Of a stretch of DNA of 64,000 nucleotides, positions 50,766 to 59,009 are shown in pieces. The stretch is from Rhodospirillales bacterium CG15_BIG_FIL_POST_REV_8_21_14_020_66_15 (GTDB taxonomy: Bacteria; Pseudomonadota; Alphaproteobacteria; Rhodospirillales; Casp-alpha2). The translations under genes were made by a program, and so were the position numbers. How positions within the stretch are numbered: position 1 is the first letter of the stretch; every line of letters begins with the position of its first letter. A model generated the notes under the pieces. That model saw only the letters and a list, made by a program, of their open reading frames with translations, did not search any database and was not told the DNA's origin. Where the stretch lies: assembly GCA_002781745.1 (NCBI GenBank), contig PFFW01000133.1, positions 1 to 64,000 of the forward strand, given 5' to 3'.

Positions 50766-51424
50766 CGCCGTTCTCCGCGGAACTGGTCGAGCGCCGACAC
50801 GTCCACCGTGTCGAAGCGTTCGCGGATGCGGAATAGGAACACGCCGATGACGATGAAGGCGATGAGGATGGAGAAGGCGACGCTGATCTCCACCACCAGC
50901 GGCATGCCCTTGGCGCCCGCGGCGGCCAGGACCAGGCCGTTTTCCAGCGACATGAAGCCGATGACCTGACTGACCGCGTTGCGCCGCGTCACCATCGTCA
51001 ACAGGCCCAGCAGCACCACGGAAAGCGAGAACGCCAGGTCCTCGCGGGCCAGGGGGTCGGCCTCGGGTGTGACGCGAAGCATCAGGACCATGGACAGCGC
51101 CACCAGCGCCATGCCGGCGAGCATGGTCGGGCCGATGCCCAGGGCGGTTTCCAGGTCGCGGTGGATGCCGAGACGGCGGATGATCTTGTGCAATGCCACG
51201 GGAATGACGATCGTCTTGAAGACCAGGGCGATCGCCGCCGTGACGTACAGGTGCGGCGCGTTCTGGATATAGGCCTGCCAGGCGACCGACAGCGTCAGGA
51301 CCAGGGCATGCAGGGCGAACACGTTGATCAGGGCGTAGAGCCGATCCTGGTACAGCATCATGAAGCTCAGCAGGACCAAGCCGCCGGCCAGCATATGCGC
51401 GATGTCGATGACGAAATTCGGCAT
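50762..51424 (-). CDS. Ehr membrane subunit, HyfE-like
   Basis: A 220-aa membrane protein with six to seven helices. The C-terminal part (FMSLENGLVLAAAGAKGMPLVVEISVAF) is NuoK-like, with the buried acidic residues in SLENG and VVEIS. Length and layout match HyfE of hydrogenase-4. Its ATG directly follows the stop of the HyfC-like gene (TAG-ATG), and its stop overlaps the next start by 4 nt. Confidence 0.92.
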   Translation of the reverse strand: MPNFVIDIAHMLAGGLVLLSFMMLYQDRLYALINVFALHALVLTLSVAWQAYIQNAPHLYVTAAIALVFKTIVIPVALHKIIRRLGIHRDLETALGIGPTMLAGMALVALSMVLMLRVTPEADPLAREDLAFSLSVVLLGLLTMVTRRNAVSQVIGFMSLENGLVLAAAGAKGMPLVVEISVAFSILIAFIVIGVFLFRIRERFDTVDVSALDQFRGERR

Positions 51425-52375
51425 CTAGAGACTCCGCGAGACGAAGAGAAGCAGGGTGGCGAGCAAGCCGAGCATGAGGGCGGCGCCCAGGAAATCGGGG
51501 ACCCGGAACACCCGCATCTTGGCGATCGAGGTCTCGAACAGGGCAAGCAGCGCACCGCACACCGCCAGCTTCGCCACATAGGTCAACGCGCCCATCGCAT
51601 ATGCAGCCGGCCCGGCGCCGGCGGCGGCGACCCCCCAGGGGATGAAGATGCAGGAGATCAGGGAAACGTAGAGCAGCAGCTTGAGCGACGCCGCGATCTC
51701 GATCATGGCCAGGTGACGGCCGGAATACTCCAGCACCATGGCCTCGTGGACCATGGTCAGTTCCAGGTGGGTCGCGGGGTTGTCGACCGGCACGCGGGCA
51801 TTTTCGGCGACGGCGACGATGATCAGCGCGATCAGCGCCAAGCCCAGGGAGACCCGGAGCCCGACCGCCGGCGACGTCACGAAGGTCGTGATTGTCGAAA
51901 GCTGCGTCGAGCCGGCCGTCAGGGCAAGCGTGAAGACGATCAGCAGCATCGCCGGCTCAGCCAGGGAGGAGATCATCATCTCGCGGCTGGAGCCGATACC
52001 GCCGAAGCTGGTGCCCACGTCCATGCCGGCGAGGGCAAGGAAGAACCGCGCGCTGCCCAGCAGTGCGGCGATGGCGATCAGGTCCGCGGTCCAGCTGAAC
52101 AGCAGGCCGGTGGCGAAGGTCGGCACAAGGGCGGCGGCGACCCAGGTGGCGGCGAAGATCAGGTAGGGCGCCGCGCGGAACAGCCAGGATGCGTTCTCGG
52201 CCAGCACGACGTCCTTGCGGACCAGGCGGATAAGGTCGCGATAAGGCTGCAGGACCGGTGGTCCCTGTCGACGCAGCAGGCGCGCCTTGACCTTTCTGAC
52301 GAAACCGGTCAGCAGCGGCGACAGCAGCAGCACCAGCGTCATCTGCGACCCCTGGACCAGGATGTCCGTCGTCAT
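51425..52375 (-). CDS. Ehr membrane subunit, HyfC/NuoH-like
   Basis: A 316-aa membrane protein with eight helices, equivalent to NuoH, which links the iron-sulfur arm to the ion channels. Recognised by GPPVLQPYRDLIRLVRK and by VDNPATHLELTMVHEAMVLEYSG, the latter very typical of HyfC. The start at 52375 overlaps the HyfB-like stop (ATGA); the frame is open further upstream without support. Confidence 0.92.
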   Translation of the reverse strand: MTTDILVQGSQMTLVLLLSPLLTGFVRKVKARLLRRQGPPVLQPYRDLIRLVRKDVVLAENASWLFRAAPYLIFAATWVAAALVPTFATGLLFSWTADLIAIAALLGSARFFLALAGMDVGTSFGGIGSSREMMISSLAEPAMLLIVFTLALTAGSTQLSTITTFVTSPAVGLRVSLGLALIALIIVAVAENARVPVDNPATHLELTMVHEAMVLEYSGRHLAMIEIAASLKLLLYVSLISCIFIPWGVAAAGAGPAAYAMGALTYVAKLAVCGALLALFETSIAKMRVFRVPDFLGAALMLGLLATLLLFVSRSL

Positions 52376-54390
52376 GACCATATCGCGAGCACCAGAAGCA
52401 GGGACACCAGCGCCAGGAAGACCAGCGTCAGGTATCGACGGATGGTAAGGAACTGCAGGACGTTGAGCCGCGTCGCGGCAAGGCCGACACCGGCCGCGAT
52501 GGGCGCATAGATGCCGTCCCACGCCAGGTCGCGCAGGCGCAGCGTGAAACGCGCCGGGCGCATGCTGCCTGGCTCGGGCATGTCCACCGTCTCGCGGGCG
52601 CGGAACACCATCGCCCCGAACACGCGGCGGATGGGCTGTGCGAAGCTGCTGGCCGTGTATTGCGTGACGGCCGGCGTCGCGGGGAATCCGCAGCCCCAGG
52701 CCGGGGCCCGGCGGACACGGCGCGACGCGAGGTGATGCACGGCGAAGGCCGCCAGCGCCGCGGAAACGGCGATGAACGTGAATACCAGAAGGCCATTGTA
52801 GGAGCTATGCGCGGCGGCGATGGGCACGATGGACTGCCAGCCGACTTCGGCCTGCGCGGGCATGCGGGCGGACAGCAACGTCTGCGTCACCGGCGCAAGG
52901 CCATCGATGACCCGCCCCGGCAGGACGCCGGCCAGCAGGCAGAACAGGGCAAGGATCGCCATGGCCGCGCGGGAATAGCGGTCGACCTCGGTGGCGTCGG
53001 CGGCCGCGTCGCCGCGCGGTCGGCCGAGAAAGGTGACCCCGTAGGCCTTGACGAAGCAGGCGGCGGCAAGCGCCGCCGACAGGGCGAGCAGCCCGCCGAC
53101 GGCGGGCACGATGATCTTCAATCCCCATTGCGGCAACTGCGGGCTTTGCAGGATGGCCTGGAAGGCCAGCCATTCCGAGACGAAGCCGTTGAACGGCGGC
53201 AACGCCGAAATTGCGACGCAGCCGACCAGAAAGACGGCGCTGGTGAACGGCATGCGGTGGATTAGCCCGCCGAGCTTTTCCATGTCGCGTTCGCCCGTCG
53301 CCGTCAGAACGGCGCCGGCGCCGAAGAACAGCAGGCTTTTGAAGAAGGAATGGTTGAGGACATGGAACAGCGCCGCCGTCAGGGCAAGCGCCGCCGGCTG
53401 TTCCATGGCGTTGGCATGGAATGCGAGCGCCAAGCCCAGGCCGACAAAGATCACGCCGATGTTCTCGATGCTGCTGTAGGCGAGCAGGCGCTTGAGATCC
53501 TTTTCCATCATCGCGTGGAGGATGCCGACGGTCGCCGTGAGACCGCCCAGCACCAGGACGACCATGCCCATCCACCAGGCGGGCGCGCCCAACAGGTCGA
53601 AGGCAACCCGGATGAAGGCATAGACGGCAACCTTGGTCATGACGCCGCTCATCAGCGCCGAGACATGGCTGGGCGCCGCGGGATGGGCGAGCGGCAGCCA
53701 CACGTGCAGCGGCACGAGGCCCGCCTTGGACCCGGCACCGGCCAGCATCAGCCCCAGCACCAGGGCGGCGAGCAGCGGCGGGTGCCCGGCGGCGCGGATG
53801 GCGTCGAACGCGTAGCCGCCCTCTGCACCGGACATCAGGCCGAACGCAAGAAGAAGCGTAAGGGTGCCGAAGCTTGCCATCACCAGGTAGACGTAGCCCG
53901 CCCGCTGATTGTCCTCGGCGCGGTGGTGGGCCAGAACCAGCGCCCAGGACGCAAGCGACATGAACTCCCAGGACAACAGGAACGTGAAGGCGTCGTCCGC
54001 CAGCACGACCAGGTTCATGCCGGCCAGAAAGGCGGGAAGGAACGGCAGGATGCGGTGCGGCGCCGTCTCGTGGCGGCCGTAGCCGAGACCGTAGAGGCTC
54101 GCCCCGGCAGCGCCCAGGTTGACGACGACGAGAAAGAAGGCAGACAGCGCGTCGAGCCGGAAATGGGCGCCGAGCCAAGGCAGCCCGACCGGCAGGACAA
54201 GGCGGGAAATAGCCGACGCGTCGGCCAGCAGGTGACGGGCCACCGTGCCCAGGATGAGAAGCGAAATGGCCAGGGTGGCGCAGTAGACAACGCGCGTGGC
54301 GGCCGCCGACCGGCCGGCCGCCACGGCGACTGCCGCGGTCGCGAGAAGCCCGGCAACGCAGGACAATAGGATTGCAGGCGTCTCCATCAT
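52372..54390 (-). CDS. Ehr membrane subunit, HyfB/NuoL-like antiporter type
   Basis: A 672-aa NuoL-type membrane protein with about 16 helices and a C-terminal extension. The conserved Glu lies in LLSWEFMSLASW, and the Lys in GAGSKAGLVPLHVWLPLAHPAAP; HALFNHSFFK-like HVLNHSFFKSLLFFGAG is also present. It starts at 54390, overlapping the HTH regulator stop by 4 nt, and is the first structural gene of the complex. No HyfD-like third antiporter subunit and no HyfA/HyfH ferredoxin subunit is found in the operon. Confidence 0.92.
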   Translation of the reverse strand: MMETPAILLSCVAGLLATAAVAVAAGRSAAATRVVYCATLAISLLILGTVARHLLADASAISRLVLPVGLPWLGAHFRLDALSAFFLVVVNLGAAGASLYGLGYGRHETAPHRILPFLPAFLAGMNLVVLADDAFTFLLSWEFMSLASWALVLAHHRAEDNQRAGYVYLVMASFGTLTLLLAFGLMSGAEGGYAFDAIRAAGHPPLLAALVLGLMLAGAGSKAGLVPLHVWLPLAHPAAPSHVSALMSGVMTKVAVYAFIRVAFDLLGAPAWWMGMVVLVLGGLTATVGILHAMMEKDLKRLLAYSSIENIGVIFVGLGLALAFHANAMEQPAALALTAALFHVLNHSFFKSLLFFGAGAVLTATGERDMEKLGGLIHRMPFTSAVFLVGCVAISALPPFNGFVSEWLAFQAILQSPQLPQWGLKIIVPAVGGLLALSAALAAACFVKAYGVTFLGRPRGDAAADATEVDRYSRAAMAILALFCLLAGVLPGRVIDGLAPVTQTLLSARMPAQAEVGWQSIVPIAAAHSSYNGLLVFTFIAVSAALAAFAVHHLASRRVRRAPAWGCGFPATPAVTQYTASSFAQPIRRVFGAMVFRARETVDMPEPGSMRPARFTLRLRDLAWDGIYAPIAAGVGLAATRLNVLQFLTIRRYLTLVFLALVSLLLVLAIWS

Positions 54391-54656
54391 TCCGGTTCCG
54401 GGCTGGCTCCCTTCGACTTCAAGCGGACGCCGCGACCGCCTTCGCTGCTGACCGTGTCCTCGCCGATCAGCTGGATGCCCGCGGAGTCGAGAGCGTTGAT
54501 CAGCTTCATCAGGGAATCGACGTTGCCCCGGATCACGGACTCGCTCGCCTCCATGCGCTGGATGGTTGGCACGGAGAGCCCCGAAAGTTCCGCAAGGGTG
54601 CGCTGATCAAGGCCGAGAATGGCCCTGGCGGCGCGCAGTTGGGCGGCTGTGATCAC
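54387..54656 (-). CDS. Small XRE-family HTH protein leading the Ehr operon
   Basis: An 89-aa Cro/CI-type DNA-binding protein: ITAAQLRAARAILGLDQRTLAELSGLSVPTIQRMEAS is the helix-turn-helix (first 40 residues; quoted in part as LSGLSVPTIQRME). The C-terminus GVRLKSKG matches a common alphaproteobacterial family that reads AGI.FI..GVRLK. The GTG at 54656 is chosen because TGGAG lies upstream and family members begin at this point; an ATG at 54740 would lie in the promoter. Its stop overlaps the HyfB-like start, so it is a cis regulator of the complex. Confidence 0.8.
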   Translation of the reverse strand: MITAAQLRAARAILGLDQRTLAELSGLSVPTIQRMEASESVIRGNVDSLMKLINALDSAGIQLIGEDTVSSEGGRGVRLKSKGASPEPE

Positions 54657-54712
54657 GTCGCTCCACTTCCTCTGGGATACGGCAAATGCACATCGCGATG
54701 TTCCATATCGAA

Positions 54713-54740
54713 TCCATACATTAGCACGTATTTTTGTCAA
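54713..54740 (-). promoter_or_regulatory. Sigma-70-like promoter for the Ehr operon
   Basis: On the minus strand TTGACA (54740-54735) is followed after 16 bp by TATGGA (54718-54713), then the HTH start at 54656. It lies in the most AT-rich stretch of the window, and a short palindrome TCAAT-A-ATTGA (54737-54747) overlaps the -35, a plausible site for the HTH protein. Confidence 0.5.
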
Positions 54741-54945
54741 TAATTGATATATAAAACATCATTTTTGCCGTCTCAAATGGGGACGCGGCGATGTCGATCG
54801 GAGCGCACGATCCGCCGTCCGAAGTTTACCGGGGTCATTGCGGCGGGCGCGGACGGCGGTTAGCCTGTACCTTCGAGAAGCGGGGGGTTCATGCGTCCTG
54901 TCGGAAGGCGGGGCGTAACCGCAATCTTCTGATGGAGACGACGAA

Positions 54946-55431
54946 ATGAACCGAATTACGAAATTCGTCATCGGCGGCCTGGCCCTTTCGGTGGCCGTCG
55001 GCCTCGGCGGCTGCGAAGGATCGCAATACGGCCAGAAACAGACCGTCGGCGGGCTGACCGGCGCGGCCCTGGGCGGCCTGTTGGGCGCCCAGTTCGGCAG
55101 CGGCACGGGCAAGCTGGCGACGACGGCCGTTGGGGTCCTGCTGGGCGGGCTGGCGGGCAGCGAGGTCGGCCGCACGATGGACACGGTGGACCGCATGAAG
55201 GCCGACGAGGCGGCGCGCAGGGCCCGTACGGCGCCACTGGGCGAAACGGTGACCTGGAACAACCCGGACTCTGGCAACCGCGGCACCTACACGCCCCTGC
55301 GGGACGGCACGTCGTCGCAGGGCCGTTACTGCCGCGAGTTCCAGCAGACGATCACCATCGGCGGCAAGACCGAACAGGGCATCGGCATCGCATGCCGCGA
55401 ACCGGACGGCACCTGGCGAATCCTGCAGTAA
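54946..55431 (+). CDS. 17-kDa surface-antigen-like glycine-zipper lipoprotein
   Basis: A 161-aa outer-membrane lipoprotein. The signal FVIGGLALSVAVGLGGC has an LGGC lipobox (Cys at 24). A glycine-zipper 2TM segment follows (VGGLTGAALGGLLGAQFGSG ... GVLLGGLAGSEVG), then a soluble domain with the family pattern TVTWNNPDSGNRGTYTP and GRYCREFQQTITIGGK. It matches the Rickettsia 17-kDa antigen/YcfJ-like family. ATGGAGACGACGAA precedes the ATG. A single gene; its tail is followed by relic sequence. Confidence 0.87.
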   Translation: MNRITKFVIGGLALSVAVGLGGCEGSQYGQKQTVGGLTGAALGGLLGAQFGSGTGKLATTAVGVLLGGLAGSEVGRTMDTVDRMKADEAARRARTAPLGETVTWNNPDSGNRGTYTPLRDGTSSQGRYCREFQQTITIGGKTEQGIGIACREPDGTWRILQ

Positions 55432-55529
55432 CCCGGGCACGGGCGCGAAGGCGGAACGCGGCACCGGAGATGTGAGCCGACCTGATGCCCTGGTCCTTGG
55501 GTGCCGTGGGCCGGGTGCCGCGCCGGGCC

Positions 55530-55664
55530 CGTGCGCCGGCCGCCATCGTAAATCTCCGCAAGGGCAAGAAGCCTGCGACTCTGAGCCCCGTCCTTCGAAT
55601 CTCTCGCCAGACGCCGCAAGCCCGGCCCTTCGAAATCCTCCCGTAACGGGATCGCTCTGCCCAT
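55530..55664 (-). pseudogene. IS630-family transposase fragment (N-terminus only)
   Basis: Translation from 55664 gives MGRAIPLREDFEGPGLRRLA and then SRRLLALAEIYDGG, the very conserved first 45 residues of IS630-type transposases (helix-turn-helix part). After GGRRT the similarity stops, and no catalytic DDE region follows. It is a truncated remnant of a past insertion, next to another decayed gene. Confidence 0.65.
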
Positions 55665-55948
55665 CGATATCCTCCGAATCAACCCGCACCATTGATTCGG
55701 AGTTCCGCGCCTTCGGGAATCCCTTAAATGAGTCTTAACCAGCGCTCGGTGATATTACCATGACGAGCCTGCGATGTACTTCAGCATTGACGGCTAATGA
55801 TCCGTCTCATGAATTACGTGGTGAGGCTTCGGGCCAGTTCAACCGGTCAGCGCAAGGGCCGAAATGTCCGCATCGAGTTGAGCCTGATCAACGCCGTCCT
55901 TCCCGCCGCGTGCGATAGTGCCTATGCACCGCTCCGCAGGAGGCAACC

Positions 55949-56113
55949 ATGACGGCAGGATTGGACGTCTTCGACACCACCATCCCGAAACCCGGTCTTT
56001 GGCTCGAATGTCCAATGCCGTGGTTGAAGATCGAGAACAGGCGCCCGGCTTGTCTCTTGCTTCGCGCCGCGCCGCCGCAAGATCTGGGGCGGCCCTGCGT
56101 CGGCCGGGCGTGA
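55949..56113 (+). pseudogene. Degenerate DUF2267-like gene
   Basis: A 54-codon frame with a good ribosome site (CAGGAGGC). The start TAGLDVFDTTIPKPGLWLE and later ENRRPACLLLRA correspond to the opening of DUF2267 proteins (LDVFD.T..KT..WL ... DRR.AYLALRA), but key positions are altered and the frame ends after about 54 of the usual 130-150 residues. It is probably a decaying copy; a short real peptide cannot be excluded. It lies 31 bp upstream of the hibernation factor, a stress-gene neighbour. Confidence 0.5.
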
Positions 56114-56144
56114 TCATCCTTGTCCAAAACAGGAAAAAAATAAT

Positions 56145-56525
56145 ATGACGATCAATCTGCAGTTCACCTGCCGGGACTTCCCGCCGCCGATTTTGGCCGA
56201 AGACCGGATTCGCGAGCGCGTCGAGAGACTGGAGCGGTTGTATCCCCGCATGATCTCGCTTTACGTCGTCGCCGAACAGGTCCAGCGCAGGCACCACAAG
56301 GGAACGCTCTACGTGTTTCGGCTTGACGCCAGCATGCCGGGCAAGGAGATCGCGGTAAACCGCGGGCATGCCGACAAGCACGCGCATGAAGACTTCTTCG
56401 TCGCCATGCGGGATTCGTTCAACGCGCTTGAGCGCAGCCTGAAGACCTTCACCGAGAAACAGGCCCGTGACGTGAAGACCCGCGCCGCGCGGCCGCAATC
56501 GGCTAAAGGAATTATCCCCTTATAA
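56145..56525 (+). CDS. hpf: Ribosome hibernation-promoting factor (HPF/RaiA type)
   Basis: A 126-aa protein of the sigma-54-modulation/HPF family that binds the small ribosomal subunit and silences it in stress or stationary phase. It opens TINLQFTCRDFPPPILAEDR, has the basic binding surface with RRHHKG, and the conserved DASMPGKEIAVNRGHADKHAHEDFFVAMRDSF region (quoted in part: HADKHAHEDFFVAMRDSF). It is the short form without the C-terminal dimerisation domain. The ribosome site is weak (CAGGAAAAAA). Convergent with ubiV. Confidence 0.82.
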   Translation: MTINLQFTCRDFPPPILAEDRIRERVERLERLYPRMISLYVVAEQVQRRHHKGTLYVFRLDASMPGKEIAVNRGHADKHAHEDFFVAMRDSFNALERSLKTFTEKQARDVKTRAARPQSAKGIIPL

Positions 56526-56563
56526 AGGCGTCCGGTTACCCGAGAACGCCGTGTCTTGGGCAG

Positions 56564-57457
56564 TCAGTGCGTCCAGTCGGCGCCGGCGTCGCCGAACAGG
56601 AAGCCGTTGCAGAAGCGACGCTCCGGCGCCTGGGCCCAAAGCTGCGCGAGACCATCGTCAGGATCGATGGCCTCGTCGGCGACATCGCGGAACAGGCGGG
56701 CCACGGCGACCATGTCGCCGCTGTGGGGCGAAAGGCGCAGGGATGTCACCCCGGCCTGCCTTAACATCGGCAGATCGCAGACGAGGTTCGTGTAGCGTTC
56801 CGACAGCGTCTGCACGCCGTTGACCGTCAGGAACGGCTCTCCCTCAAGCGTGTCCACGGAAAGTCCGTCGGGATCGTCGGCGCACGCAAATTGGCAGGAG
56901 TCCTTTGTCCGGCCCGCAAGACGCGCGTGATAGCAGCGCGCCGAGATTGCGAGCGGGACGCGCCCGAACGCCCAGACCTCGATCGGGACGCCATGCTGTT
57001 CCCCCGCGCGGGCCAGCACCTCAACCGAGGACAGCGGCAATTCCGGGGGCAGACAGACATGTGCGGCCCCTTGGCCGGCAAGGAAGGCGAGCGTGCCCTC
57101 GTTGTAGGTATTGACCAGCGGTCCGACGGAAAACGACGCCTGCGGGCCGATCAGGCCCAGCAGGGTCAGGTCGTTGATCTCCAGGGACAGTCCGGACCGC
57201 GCCAGTTCCCTTTCGGCCCGGCGTTCGTGCCGAAGCGTGATGAGCGCAAGCGAGGCGTATACGACCTCCTTGCCGCCGCGGGCCAGCCGTTCGGCGATGC
57301 TCGGGAGGTGAACCTCATAGAACGGGCGCCGCTTGGAACAGACGGCTTCGCCGATCACGACGCGGTCCACCGGCGCCTCGTCGGCGATGCGGGCGTAGAA
57401 ATCGATCAGTTGTTCGGCGGGCCAGTGATAGAGAACGGGGCCGAGAGTGAGCTGCAT
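56564..57457 (-). CDS. ubiV: Oxygen-independent ubiquinone hydroxylation protein UbiV
   Basis: A 297-aa peptidase-U32-like protein that works with UbiU to hydroxylate the ubiquinone ring without oxygen. The four cysteines for its [4Fe-4S] cluster are in the expected settings: EAVCSKRR, ARCYHAR and DSCQFAC. The start at 57457 has AGGAGG upstream and lies just beyond the end of ubiU. Last gene of a ubiT-ubiU-ubiV operon. Confidence 0.93.
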   Translation of the reverse strand: MQLTLGPVLYHWPAEQLIDFYARIADEAPVDRVVIGEAVCSKRRPFYEVHLPSIAERLARGGKEVVYASLALITLRHERRAERELARSGLSLEINDLTLLGLIGPQASFSVGPLVNTYNEGTLAFLAGQGAAHVCLPPELPLSSVEVLARAGEQHGVPIEVWAFGRVPLAISARCYHARLAGRTKDSCQFACADDPDGLSVDTLEGEPFLTVNGVQTLSERYTNLVCDLPMLRQAGVTSLRLSPHSGDMVAVARLFRDVADEAIDPDDGLAQLWAQAPERRFCNGFLFGDAGADWTH

Positions 57458-57468
57458 GCAGGGGCCTC

Positions 57469-58461
57469 CTATCGCCACGTCTTCACATAGGCGCCTTGCG
57501 TGCTGGTCTGCCCTTCCGTAAGGCGCGAGAGCCCGGCAACCGGGATCGGCCGCCCTTCGGCCAGGGCGTCGACGGCGTCGCGGAAGCAGCGGACCACCGC
57601 CGAGACATAGGCCTTGCTGCGCTGACGACCTTCGATCTTCAGAGCCTTCACGCCGGCCTCGGCAAACCGCGGGATAAGCCGCGCGGCATCAAGGCTCGCC
57701 GGGTCCTCGAACACGTGCATGGTCGCGCCGCCCGCCGCGAAACAGCCCTTGCACAACGTCGGATACGGCGCCGCCTGGCCCTTGCGGGAGACATGGATGG
57801 TGTAGGGGCCAAGGCGAGACCGGAGCACCTCGCCGGTATCCTGGTACACGACATGGCTTGCCGGCGAGCAGACTCCGTTCATATTGGGCGACCGGCCGGT
57901 CGCGTAGGACGAAAGCAAGCACCGCCCTTCGGCCATGACGCAGAGGCCGCCGAACACGAATGCTTCCGTCTCGACGCTGATTTCCCGGTTGATCGCGGCG
58001 ATTTCCTCGACGCTGAACACGCGGGGCAGGACGACGCGTTTCACGCCGAACCTGTCGGCGTAAAAATTGATGGTGTCGGCATTGGCGGCGGCGGCCTGCA
58101 CCGACAGGTGAAGGCGCAGCCCGGGGTGGCGGTCGGCGGCGTGTGCCAGCAGGCCGAGGTCGGCAAGGATCACCGCGTCCGCCCCCATGCCTTCGGCGTC
58201 TGCCAAGGCGCGGTGCCACGCCGCCTCGCCGCCCGCTTTGGGGAACGTATTGACTGCGACGAACACCCGGGCACCCGCGTCGTGGGCATAGGCGATGCCC
58301 GCGGCAAGCTCGTCGCGCGAGAAGTTCAATCCCGGGAAGTTGCGCGCGTTCGTCTCGTCGGAAAAGCCGCAATAGACCGTATGCGCCCCGGCATCGACGG
58401 CGGTTCTGAGCGAGGCGGGCGTGCCCGCGGGACAAACGAGTTCGAGTGTATCGAGGGTCAT
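57469..58461 (-). CDS. ubiU: Oxygen-independent ubiquinone hydroxylation protein UbiU
   Basis: A 330-aa U32-family protein, partner of UbiV. It begins LELVCPAGTPASLRTAVDAGA, has GLCVMAEGRCLLSS, NGVCSP and TLCKGCF cysteines that match the cluster ligands, and ALKIEGRQRSKAYV near the end. Its start overlaps the ubiT stop by 4 nt. The UbiUV pair uses prephenate as oxygen donor in E. coli (established); the same is inferred here. Confidence 0.94.
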   Translation of the reverse strand: MTLDTLELVCPAGTPASLRTAVDAGAHTVYCGFSDETNARNFPGLNFSRDELAAGIAYAHDAGARVFVAVNTFPKAGGEAAWHRALADAEGMGADAVILADLGLLAHAADRHPGLRLHLSVQAAAANADTINFYADRFGVKRVVLPRVFSVEEIAAINREISVETEAFVFGGLCVMAEGRCLLSSYATGRSPNMNGVCSPASHVVYQDTGEVLRSRLGPYTIHVSRKGQAAPYPTLCKGCFAAGGATMHVFEDPASLDAARLIPRFAEAGVKALKIEGRQRSKAYVSAVVRCFRDAVDALAEGRPIPVAGLSRLTEGQTSTQGAYVKTWR

Positions 58462-59009
58462 TGGAATTCCTCTCCACGCAACAGGGCGACCCCGGTCGCC
58501 CGCGCGAGTGCCTTCACCGGAACGCGGAGCGCCGGCGCCGCGATCCGGCCCGGCGAACCCAGGGCCCCCATCAGTTCGGCGAAAAGATCGAGGTCCGCGT
58601 CGTCGAGTGCGTTTCGCAGCGCAAGGACGCTTTCGACATCGCCTTCGACAGCCAGGTCGCGCGAGAAGAACAGGCCGTCACCGTCATACAGGCCGTGCAT
58701 AAGACCCAGAAGGGCGGCAAAGGACCCCGCGATGCGACAGTCCCAGGCGACGGCCGCCAGGGGGTCGACGACGTCGATCATTCGCCCGGGCCTGGCGGGA
58801 TGAAGCATGAAGGCGAATGGAAGATCCGTCGGCACGACAAGAAACCGCTTCTCCGCATGAGGACCCAGCCGGGTGAATATCTCCGGGTGCCGGCTCGCGA
58901 CCTGCTTGCCGAGATGACGAAGAACCAATTGCAGCGGCGCCTTCGGCAGCAGCGCCATCGGCCCGGCCAAGAATTTCGGAACGCATGGAATGGAAGTCGG
59001 GAACGGCAT
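58458..59009 (-). CDS. ubiT: Anaerobic ubiquinone biosynthesis accessory factor UbiT
   Basis: A 183-aa SCP2-domain lipid-binding protein. It has a helical start (LPKAPLQLVLRHLGKQ), an SCP2-like core with FMLHPARPGRMIDVV and GSFAALLGLMHGLYDGDGLFFSRDL, which is the UbiT signature region (quoted in part), and ends before ubiU with a 4-nt overlap. It probably binds isoprenoid quinone intermediates for UbiUV. A perfect FNR/FixK box lies 222-235 bp upstream. Confidence 0.9.
   Translation of the reverse strand: MPFPTSIPCVPKFLAGPMALLPKAPLQLVLRHLGKQVASRHPEIFTRLGPHAEKRFLVVPTDLPFAFMLHPARPGRMIDVVDPLAAVAWDCRIAGSFAALLGLMHGLYDGDGLFFSRDLAVEGDVESVLALRNALDDADLDLFAELMGALGSPGRIAAPALRVPVKALARATGVALLRGEEFQ

Larger units (their letters stand above)
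55432..56144. other. Decayed 713-bp segment with gene relics
   Basis: No intact gene. It holds an IS630-type transposase N-terminal fragment (55530-55664, minus) and a degenerate DUF2267-like gene (55949-56113, plus). The remainder, including 55700-55940, shows no recognisable product. The minus-strand frame 55839-56498 is antisense to the hibernation factor and is rejected. Confidence 0.6.

Noticed and set aside
49386-54369. Long rightward frames opposite the Ehr operon (49386-50969, 51161-52510, 53350-54369)
   Set aside because: Mirror frames of membrane proteins, giving His/Asp/Gln-rich sequences with no signal, ribosome site or family resemblance.
47229-54390. A functional [NiFe] hydrogenase-4 or formate hydrogenlyase
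   Set aside because: The large subunit lacks both CxxC nickel motifs, and no ferredoxin subunit or maturation genes are present.
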